From the NCBI GenBank assembly GCA_015680905.1, contig CM027380.1, positions 32,232,001-32,296,000 on the forward strand: 64,000 nt of DNA, read 5' to 3'. The notes under the pieces were generated by a model that made no database searches, had not been told where the DNA came from, and worked only from the letters and a program-made list of their open reading frames with translations. Positions 55,934 to 64,000 of the stretch are shown here, in pieces. Position numbers and translations under genes: made by a program. Origin of the DNA: Coptis chinensis (lineage: Eukaryota; Streptophyta; Magnoliopsida; Ranunculales; Ranunculaceae). Position 1 is the first letter of the stretch; every line of letters starts with the position of its first letter.

Positions 55934-57354
55934 CGCCGAAAGACTCTAGACATTTAATGTAATAACTGGAATACATCAAACATAAACCCCCTCCCCTACC
56001 CCCTCATCTTTTTTATTTCCATTTCTTTTGCAATACTAATGTATTACGTACCTATTTGCCCCAACTTTTTCTACTAACAGATATCTGTGAACCAGATCTT
56101 GTTTATTTTTATTAGCACAGTTTAAGTATTCCGTAGGAACTTGAAGTACTGAACTGACAAAAGAGTCTCGGACGAGACTAAATTAATAGCGCGCGAGACT
56201 AACCAGGAGTACCAACACTCCGGTTTTCAGGTACATGCCACTTTCCCTTTCAATACTCTTTTGGACTCTCTACTCCAATTTATCCAGTAAGTTCACAAGC
56301 TCGGGAATTAGTTCGATCGTTGTACGAGGAATCGCGGGACGCCAGGTTTCAAATTCTTAAACTCCTCAAACTTTGTCAAGGATATTATTTGGTTGTTTGC
56401 TATAACCTATTTTACCTTGCATGTTTGTGTGTTGGCATGAGAACTCTTTGCATGTAAATGTGGTTCGTCATTACATCTTCACATTAATACGATTAATATG
56501 ATTCGAATATATTTGGATGTATGCGTAGTTTCAAACCACCTGCTTAGAATATTTTTGTATGTGTATGTTACATCAATTCACGTACGCGGTATTCATTTGC
56601 ATAAGTTCGTTCTCGACATTCTCTTAGCTCACATATAGTTGCACTTATCGATAGCTATAGATTATTGCATGCGTAGGACATATTTATATTCACGTGTAAG
56701 TAATATAGAATTGCATGTGTAGACTTCCTGTGTAATACTAGCGTATGCTAATTGTATATTTAGTTTCTATTTTGGCATCTATCGTTTTTAATTACATGTT
56801 CCGTAATCACGTCTCCATAATACATTAATTATGTAAACTAAAAATAATTAAAAAAATTATTAATAATAATTTAATTAAAAATTAAAAATTAAAAATTAAA
56901 AAAAATTAAAAAATCCTAATAATTAAAATTTCATCATAATCATACACAATTATCCTTTTCCATCAGTGTCTAGGAAATTGGAAATATTGAGGTTGTCTAA
57001 TTAATGAACGTGCTAACATGAACAACCTCCCTCAATTTTCTTAGGTGACCTGGCTGCTGGAATATTCACACGTTATCCTAGCTTACCTGCTCAAGTTAGC
57101 AACAGCTCAGGAAGACGTGTTCACTTTCCTCCTTCTTTAATTCTAAAACCTCCAATCACAATTTGTCCCTTATGAGCCTTGAATTAAAATTTGTAATTAT
57201 ATGAGATTATGGTCTGGTAAACATAAGGAATTAGAATTTACATATCGTCGTCGGAAATACAATAAACAACTGCTTATGATATCTCCTAAACATAGTTCCT
57301 CCTCCATAAACCAACCTCGTCAAACATCTCTGTTGCCATTATCTCCCTTAATTA
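55934..57354 (+). other. Element C leader
   Basis: 1.4 kb without a credible gene. It contains a hairpin-rich segment at 56163-56225 (AGTCTC/GAGACT; then AACC-A-GGAGT, 56201-56210, pairing with ACTCC-GGTT, 56217-56225) and an AT-rich simple stretch of AATTAAAA units at 56838-56935. Confidence 0.65.
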
Positions 57355-58603
57355 TGGCCCAGGAAAATCCCACAGTTGAGAAACCTATTTCGGATTTCTA
57401 TACTGCTTTACAAGGACCTGCTTCCTGCATTAAACTCAATTCGATTGTAGGTGATTTTCGCATTCCGCCAAACATATTCGGTTTGTTACCTGTTTACCAT
57501 GGTTTAGACCATGAAAACCATACAATCATCTTTGTTGGATGCAACAAGTAGTCACCACTTTCCGCTATCCGACCGTTGCCAACGAACAAATCTTGCTTAG
57601 GTTGTTCCCCTTCACCTTAGCTGATAAAACTTCAATTTGGCTCGCCGGACAAGCGCCGCAATCCATTGACACATGGGCCAAACTCATACAAGCATTCATG
57701 ATAAAATTCTATACTCAAAAGAAAACTACAGAAATGCTTCAGAAGATTCAATTCTTTCGCCAACATCCCTAGGAATCCTTTTCGGAAGCATGGAGCAGAT
57801 TTACTAATCTGCTTCTCGAATGTCCCCATCATCAACTCGACACCGCTGTATTAGTCCATTCATTCTTTAATGGTCTCTCTGACCATCAAAAGGAAACATT
57901 AGATATCATGAGTGGCGGTTGTTTCATGGACAAAGGTGCTACTGAAGCATACACTTTCCTTGAGAAACAGGCTTCACGAAGCACCCATTGGAGAAACACT
58001 GATTCTTCCAAATCTTCTAAAGACACTCCTACCAAAGTTATGTCTATGTTTGAGGTCAAACCCGATTTGGAATTAAAAACCCTGATCGAATCCCTAAACA
58101 AAAAGGTCGATGCTCTTTCGGTTCAAGTAAATGATCAGAAACCTAAACAGGTCATGGCTGCCAACGCTTCCCCATGTCCTCCTTGCTTAAGTCCTGAGCA
58201 CACCGATTCTTATTGTCCTTTGATATATGAGTTCCCTCCCTAATCTTCTAAAAAGGCTTGTGCTTTTAACATCCCTAATGCACCTTGGCGACAACATCCG
58301 AATTTGGCTTGGGCACCCCCTGCCCAACAACAAGCTCTTCCGGGTGTCAACAACACTTCGCAATGCGACCACCCATGAAACTACAATTCCTACCGTCAAG
58401 GAAATCCTCCACAATTCCAGCAAGGGCAAAATAATTTTCCCAACAACGCAAATATAGGGTACCAAAACAACCGCAACCTTGTTCCCGCTAATCAAGGATA
58501 TGGCTACCAAAATCAACCTGTAAACAATAACCGTGAACTTGTTCCTACTGCTCCACTGGTACAATCCGCTGCCGATAAAACAGTTGAAACTTTTCTGACT
58601 TAC
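57355..58603 (+). pseudogene. gag: Gag of element C
   Basis: The translation starts MAQENPTVEKPISDFYTALQ, then GDFRIPPNIFGLLPVYHGLD, LFPFTLADKTSIWLAGQAP, SIDTWAKLIQAFMIKFY and FEVKPDLELKTLIESLNKKV. A CPPCLSPEHTDSYC segment (about 58172-58213) has exact C-x2-C-x4-H-x4-C zinc-knuckle spacing. It lacks the Asn-rich repeat character of the B tail but is still Asn/Gln-rich. Start chosen by alignment with MAEERESP of B. Broken, a few breaks. Confidence 0.85.
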
Positions 58604-59866
58604 ATGAATCAACATAATCAAATCTTAGCATCTATCCAACAGTCTCTTCAGCTGTTAGCACAGGATAAAAGTCAAAAGGGCGTGTTCCCTGGCCAAGTAA
58701 TTCCAAACCCTAAGCCTACGAACACTGCCTTTGAACTCAACAATGCATTAGGATCTAGTAATCCAAGCCAGGGTGAGGTAAATGCCATCACCACTCTTCG
58801 TTCTAGCCAAACCATCGACAATAACATTCGTATGCCAGACGAAGAATCAACGGAAGCCACGGCTGACGTCCTTCCAACTCTTACCTCGCAACCTATAACG
58901 GACGAAGTTGTTCCTTCCAAATCTACACCCACGTCCCTAGGGAAAGACGCCACTGATCCTTATGAGCGATTCCGCCCAAAAGCTCCGTTCCCTGCCCATT
59001 TGGCAAAGAACAAACGTGACGAACATTTCAATGAGATCCGTGAAACCTTCAAAAAGTTGACCATAAACTTACCTTTTCTAGATACGCTTAAGCATTTACC
59101 CAAGCATGCCAAGTTTTTGAAGGACATGTGCACCACCAAACGACGTACGAATGTTCCTCAACAAGCATTCCTCACTGAGCAGTTTCCCTCGATTACTACT
59201 ACCAATGGGGTGGTTAAATACAAAGACCCAGGTCGACCAACTGTACCATGCACATTGGGCGACAAGTATACCGCTACCTCACTTTTAGACCTAGGAGCCA
59301 GTGTTAACCTACTTCCCTACTACTTATTTAAGCAGTTAGGTCTTCATGAATTAAAACCTACCAATATGACTCTGCAACTCGCGGATCGCTCCATCAAGTA
59401 CCCAAAGGGCATAGTAGAAAACATCATAGTCAAGGTCCAAGATTTTTACTACCCTGTTGATTTTGTCATTCTAGATACCAAAGTGGCCTGTGACTCCATT
59501 CCTATCATCTTGGGATGTCCATTTCTTGCAACTGCTAACGCTCTCATAAATTGTTGGGATGATTCAATGACGTTGTCTTTCGGGAACCTTTCTGTCGAAC
59601 TCAACGTGTTCAAATTAATGAAACAATTTCCCGATCCTATAATGGAGGGCGAGATTAGCTTGGTTGATAGTCTGGCACATGATTATTTCACAGACTCTTT
59701 TCCCAATGACGAGGTACATCAATTTCTTTCTTTTGATAATCCTGAGTTTGACGATGACTCGTACATTAAGGATGTCCACGCATTATTAGAGTCGGTACCA
59801 CTATTTGACCCTACTGCTGCGATGCTAACTGATTTAGAAGAATCGGACTCGCTCTTTTTCCATTAA
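58604..59866 (+). CDS. pol: Element C gag-pol linker and protease
   Basis: A 420-residue open stretch. N-terminal: coil-like HNQILASIQQSLQLLAQD, then GEVNAITTLRSSQ. Middle: FKKLTINLPFLDTLKHLPKH. Protease: CTLGDKYTATSLLDLGASVN with the DLGAS active site at about 59287-59301, LLPYYLFKQLGL, VDFVILDTKVACDSIPIILG (hydrophobic-Gly flap partner) and LSFGNLSVELNVFKLMKQF. This is the best preserved protease copy in the window. It belongs to a larger Gag-Pol polyprotein, so the first Met is not necessarily a real start. Confidence 0.82.
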   Translation: MNQHNQILASIQQSLQLLAQDKSQKGVFPGQVIPNPKPTNTAFELNNALGSSNPSQGEVNAITTLRSSQTIDNNIRMPDEESTEATADVLPTLTSQPITDEVVPSKSTPTSLGKDATDPYERFRPKAPFPAHLAKNKRDEHFNEIRETFKKLTINLPFLDTLKHLPKHAKFLKDMCTTKRRTNVPQQAFLTEQFPSITTTNGVVKYKDPGRPTVPCTLGDKYTATSLLDLGASVNLLPYYLFKQLGLHELKPTNMTLQLADRSIKYPKGIVENIIVKVQDFYYPVDFVILDTKVACDSIPIILGCPFLATANALINCWDDSMTLSFGNLSVELNVFKLMKQFPDPIMEGEISLVDSLAHDYFTDSFPNDEVHQFLSFDNPEFDDDSYIKDVHALLESVPLFDPTAAMLTDLEESDSLFFH

Positions 59867-61450
59867 AGAGATGACCCCTCATGAGTCCTTGATTCCCAAT
59901 CCTCCAACTCCAGATTTAAAACCTCTACCCTCTTATTTGAGGTACGTGCATCTCGATCCTGCCCACCCTATAATAATTTTTGCTCATTTAACTACCGATG
60001 AAGAAGCACGTTTGATTCTTGTCATTCGTGAACACCGCTCCGCTATCGGTTAGTCCTTAGATGATATCAAGGGAATAGACCCTAGCGTATGCACGCATCG
60101 TATACATCTCGATGACGGCTCAAAGACATCGCGAGAACCGTAACGTCGCCTTAACTCCGCCATGAAAGAGGTGGTGAGAGAGGAAGTTTTACATTTACTT
60201 GATGCGGGTATCATATACCCTATTTCTGATAGTGACTGGGTTAGTCCTGTCCACGTTGTTCCTAAAAAGTCCGACATTCAAGTTGTACAAAATGAAAATG
60301 GTGAATGCATTTCCACTCGTATTCCATTAAAATGGAGAATTTGCATTAACTATCGCAAACTTAATGCCAGAACACGTAAAGATCACTTCCCTCTCCCATT
60401 CATTGACCAAATGCTAGAACGTTTAGCCGGTCATGCTTACTACTATTTTCTTGATGGCTATTCCAGCTACTTTCAAATTGTCATCGATCCCGCCGATCAA
60501 GAAAAGACAACTTTCACATGTCCCTTTGGAACCTCTGCATACAGACGAATGCCTTTTGGTCTTTGCAATGCCCCAGGCACCTTCCCACGCTGCATGCTTC
60601 ACATTTTCAGTGACATGGTGGAACGTTATATGAAAGTCTTCATGGACGACTTTTTCATTTATGGAAATTCCTTTAACGACTGCCTATCCAACATTTCTAA
60701 AGTGTTAACGCATTGCGAAGAGAAAAATCTGGTACTTAATTGGGAGAAGTGCCATTTCATGGTTACCAAAGGACTTGTTCTAGGTCATATCATTTTGAAA
60801 GACGGGATAGAGGTTGATAAAGCTAAAATTGTTAAAATTGCTTCGCTACCTTTCCCACGTACAGTTCGTGATATCCATACCTTTTTAGGCCACGCTGGGT
60901 TTTACAGGCGATTCATTCAGGATTTTTCTAAAGTTGTTCAACCTTTAACCAATCTCCTGCATAAGGATGCGGTATTCGACTTCAATTTCAATTGCAAACA
61001 AGCTTTTGAAACTCTAAAAAATGCCCTAACTACCGCTCATATCATTCAACCCACCCCCTGATTGGTCTCAACCATTCGAACTGATGTGTGATGCTAGCGA
61101 CTTTGCTATTGGCGTCGTACTAGGCCAACGACGTGATGACAAACCCATTGTCATTTACTACGCTAGTAAAACTCTTAATGGCGCTCAACATAATTACACA
61201 ACAACTGAGAAAGAGTTCCTAGCTGTTGTCTATGCTTTGGATAAGTTTCTCCCTTACCTAGTTGGATTATCCACCATCGTATATACTGACCATGCCGCAC
61301 TTCAATACTTACTCGCGAAAAAGGACGCAAAACAGCGATTGTTCCGCTAGATCCTTCTCTTGCAAAAATTCACCCTAGAAATTAAAGACAAAAAAGGAAC
61401 CGAAAATGTCGTGGCCGACCATTTATCAAGGCTGGTTGGTGACATTGATA
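59867..61450 (+). pseudogene. pol: Element C reverse transcriptase and RNase H
   Basis: RT motifs: MKEVVREEVLHLLDAGIIYP, SDWVSPVHVVPKK, KWRICINYRKLNARTRKDHF, QEKTTFTCPFGTSAYRRMPF, GLCNAPGTF, and VFMDDFFIYGNSF with the xxDD catalytic box at 60642-60650. The thumb/connection and RNase H follow ([68 protein letters not shown]). Broken, several breaks. Confidence 0.88.
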
Positions 61451-62790
61451 GTGATTCTGAAGCCATCTGTGATTCCTTCCCAGACGAATATTTGTACTCT
61501 ATTTTCTCATCTCCATGGTACGCGGATATCGTTAACTACCTAGTTACTGAGGAAGTTCCTTCCTCTTGGTCACGTCCCGATCGTAAAAAGTTCTTATCCA
61601 CTGTAAAATATTATTTATGGGATGACCCCTACCTCTTTAAGTATTGTTCCGACCAACTCATTCGTCGCTGCATTCCCGACTGGGAGCACACCGACGTATT
61701 ATCCTTTTGCCATGAACAATCTTGCGGAGGTCATTTCAATGGAAAGAAAACTGCGGCCAAGGTGTTATAATGTGGTTTTTACTGGCCTACCCTTTTTCGT
61801 GATGCACACGAACATTGCATGCTTTGCATTATTTGTCGGCACCTAGGTCAAATTACAAAACGCAATATGATGCCCCTAAATCCTATCTTGATTGTGGAAA
61901 TTTTTGATGTTTAGGGCATTAATTTTATAGGACCCTTCCCTATTTCTCAAGGTTTTTTCTACATTTTAGTCGCTATGGACTATGTGTTTAAACAGAATGA
62001 GGCACTCGCATGTCGCTCAAATGACCATAAGATTGTCTTGAAATTTGTAAAAGAAAACATTTTCTCTCATTTTGGTGTCCCCAAAGCTATCATCAGTGAT
62101 GGGGGTACACATTTTTGTAATAAAAATTTTGGGTTTTTAATGAAGAAATATGGAGTTACTCACAAAGTTGCTACTCCATATCACCCACAAACGAGTGTCC
62201 AAGTGGAAGTTTCCAACAGAGAGATAAAGTCCATTCTGGAGAAAACTATCAATCCATCAAGAAAAGACTGGTCTCTCCGCTTATCGGATGCCTTGTGGGC
62301 ATACCGAACAGCCTTTAAGACACCTATAGGGATGTCTCCTTACCACATTATTTTTGGAAAACCTTGTCATCTGCCAGTTGAACTTGAGCATCGTGCCCTT
62401 TGGGCCATCAAAAGCCTCAATTACAATATCAACGAGGCAGGCGAGAAGCGAAAACTGTAATTAAATGAGCTTGAGGAGATTCAGAGTGATGCTTATGATC
62501 TCTCGGAATCCTACAAAGCTAATATGAAAAGAGTGCACGACAAGCACATTTTGCGTAAGGATTTTAAAATTGGCCAAAAGGTTTTACTGTACAACTCCAG
62601 ATTACACATTTTTCCTAGTAAATTGAAAACACGATGGTCTGGTCCTTTCATTGTGTCAGCTGTGACACATTATGGGGCAATCTCTTTGCTTAATCCACAA
62701 GATAACAAAAAAATTCAAGTCAATGGACAATGCCTAAAACATTACCACGAATTACGCTCCCCAGATGTTGAATAGACTCTTTTTCAGGAT
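61451..62790 (+). pseudogene. pol: Element C integrase
   Basis: The zinc module CHEQSCGGHFNGKKTAAK (about 61708-61760), core segments [12 protein letters not shown] and [49 protein letters not shown], and the C-terminal FKIGQKVLLYNSRLHIFPSK with KTRWSGPF. No chromodomain. It contains the intact equivalent of the site where the hAT sits in A. Broken, several breaks. Confidence 0.86.
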
Positions 62791-62967
62791 TCGGTCTACA
62801 TAGACTAGATGTTTTGTTTGGTGTTCTCATTCTTGTTTCTATAAAGGGTACGCCATTTTGGTAGTCGAGCCATCTTCTATTTTATGATCTCAAAAGTTCT
62901 TTGAAGTGTGTGGTTGCAAGCGCCGAAACCTTAGTCCACGGAAACTCTATTTCAGAACTGAGTATAA
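62791..62967 (+). other. Integrase-to-accessory-gene spacer (C)
   Basis: Matches 3199-3360 of A, including GTGTGTGGTTGCAAGCGCC near 62909 and the TTCAGAACTGAGTATAAATG segment just before the accessory start. Confidence 0.55.
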
Positions 62968-63312
62968 ATGTCTTCTGCAACACGAGCAAACGTGCCTGTC
63001 GTTAAACGATGGGTACCTAAAATTTCACTTCCCTCCTTCCCTTCCCTTTTCTACTTTTTGCCACACAAACTTCAGCTTATCATTTGGTGTGAGTCTCACT
63101 CATCACGAATAAGGAATGGTCGTAGTACTTTTGCTCGTAAACGACGCACGCGAAGAAAAGAGTAGTGTATGCATTGCCAAACACCCTTCTGTCAAGGCCT
63201 TGACTTCCTATCTGATATTAGCCAGTTTAAAGTATACTTTTGTCTGACACCAGCTGCGCAGGATAATCTTCGCCGCCATGCCGTTTCTCCCACGGGTTGG
63301 GAATCGTCTTGA
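62968..63312 (+). pseudogene. Basic Cys protein gene, C copy
   Basis: Starts MSSATRANVPVVKRWVPKIS and carries KLQLIIWCES, NGRSTFARKRRTRRKE, a Cys cluster, a QGLDFLSD segment, FKVYF and a C-terminal SPTGW. It aligns end to end with the A copy at 3361, with the same 34-bp motif triplet following. The shared MSS start of C and E supports the start position. Nearly whole, with perhaps one break. Confidence 0.75.
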
Positions 63313-63402
63313 GAATCTGACGATAAAAGACTTACAAACGTCTTGAGAATCTGACAATAAAAGACTCGATTCGTCTTAAGGATCTAACGTTAAAAGACTC
63401 AC
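63302..63402 (+). repeat. Three tandem motif copies after the accessory gene (C)
   Basis: Three units with cores GAGAATCTGACGATAAAAG, GAGAATCTGACAATAAAAG and AAGGATCTAACGTTAAAAG. As in A, the first unit overlaps the stop region of the accessory gene. Confidence 0.83.
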
Positions 63403-63469
63403 CTTGTAGATATGTATATATTGTTGACAAATTCCCCGTGCTTTAAGTTGTACACATAAAGATTTGTGT

Positions 63470-63725
63470 TCAACCTCGGATGTTGCATACTTGGAACACA
63501 AATGGGAAAGGGATTCCACCAGACCAACCCCTAGAATTGGTTACTTTGAGTTCCCTGTGGGGCGGTTTGAGGATAGCCGTATGTAATAAGGGCAATATTA
63601 TTAGATTGTAGCGCGCACGGTCCAGATGGTACCGTCCTGCCCCTAACCCCATAATACATAAAGGTAAAACCATAGTCTAGCTGGATTGGGTTCACTCCCT
63701 AGCCAACATGACAGTTGCTTATGAA
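63470..63725 (+). other. Conserved non-coding block with CCCC/GGGG hairpin (C)
   Basis: CCCC (63528-63531) can pair with GGGG (63559-63562), followed by GGGGCGGTTTGAGG, TGTAATAAGGGCAATATTA, an ACGGT/ACCGT mini-hairpin (about 63629-63647), CTGGATTGGGTTCAC near 63681 and ACAGTTGCTTATG. Same order as A 3838-4115. Confidence 0.6.
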
Positions 63726-64000
63726 TTTAAATGTTGACTCTTCTGGACATCCAGTGTGTTTCACGTAATCTCCCTTGTATATAAATTAAACATTTGTTTA
63801 TAAATAAAACACCCCTCCTTTCTTTTCAAAATTCTAGTGACCTTTGAGAATGACTCATTTAATTGGATAGCATTTTTTGTGCTGATCATTTCGATATCTC
63901 ATTCATCCAATTCGGAGTCCAAACGAGTCGTGGGTAAGCATTTAGATTTTTTAGGCTTAAATCGGGCTTTAGGCTTGATTTGGGCTTGGGAAATTTTTTT
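63726..64000 (+). other. Pre-X1 region at the right edge (C)
   Basis: Non-coding to the window edge. GTGCTGATCATTTCGATATC (about 63879-63898) and TTGGGCTTGGG (63979-63989) match the conserved block before X1 in B, D and E, so X1 of C should begin about 300 bp or more beyond the edge. Confidence 0.55.

Larger units (their letters stand above)
53874..64000 (+). mobile_element. Athila-like element C (5' part)
   Basis: Same family as A. It has 5' LTR 53874-55918, primer site, leader, gag, protease, RT/RNase H, integrase, small basic accessory gene, triple motif, hairpin block and the pre-X1 region; X1, X2 and the 3' LTR lie beyond the window. Inserted in X2 of F. The coding regions have several breaks (perhaps about ten). 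Confidence 0.92.

Noticed and set aside
55921-55940. Possible tRNA gene near the primer sites
   Set aside because: Only the short primer-site complement of a tRNA 3' end is present; no cloverleaf or A/B boxes seen.

Overview
This window is a block of nested transposable elements from a plant nuclear genome, probably a eudicot. I found no conventional host gene that looks whole. The signs of a plant are Athila-type Ty3/gypsy LTR retrotransposons with a primer site starting TGGCGCCG (resembling tRNA-Asp), a Ty1/copia element with an initiator-Met primer site, a CACTA transposon, a hAT, a Tourist-like MITE and a TRIM. The base composition is AT-rich. The species cannot be named from this sequence.

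Layout. Element A (1-9089, Athila-like, 5' end outside the window) carries a hAT insertion (743-2007) and lies inside the integrase region of an older relative, E. E continues from 9090. Its gene X1 holds a complete copia element (12022-18864). Its 3' untranslated region holds a CACTA transposon (21381-42398), which in turn holds a complete 14.3-kb Athila-like element, B (24024-38353). E ends in an LTR at 42440-43261, which is followed directly by a primer site and a gag-pol-less relative, D (43262-49008). D contains a TRIM (44154-45204) and a solo LTR (46757-48221). Next come an LTR-like piece (49009-49691) and two minus-strand relatives, G (49697-51691) and F (51692-53873). Element C (53874 to the right edge) sits inside F, and its 5' LTR contains a 332-bp fold-back MITE. 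Many junctions carry matching target duplications, so the insertion order can be read: E, D and F are oldest; A, the copia, the CACTA, G and C came later; B, the hAT and the MITE came last.

The unusual biology is in the 3' half of the Athila-like family. After integrase these elements carry up to three extra genes. The first is a 105-115 residue basic, Cys-containing protein that resembles carlavirus nucleic-acid-binding proteins (copies near 3361, 10545, 46013 and 62968). The other two are X1 and X2, which look like paralogous versions of the 'putative plant transposon protein' domain; X1 also has a coiled-coil-like tail. Conserved non-coding blocks separate these genes: a CCCC/GGGG hairpin block, a 27-34 nt motif that is tandemly triplicated in two elements, polypurine-tract-like modules after individual genes, and a possible three-way-junction RNA just upstream of the true polypurine tract.

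All retroelement copies are treated as fossils. Most coding regions are broken, typically several times per element. Ages are rough: the LTR pairs of B, the copia and the TRIM differ by about 3-5 percent by eye, suggesting roughly one to a few million years. Domain names rest on recognised motifs and not on database searches.
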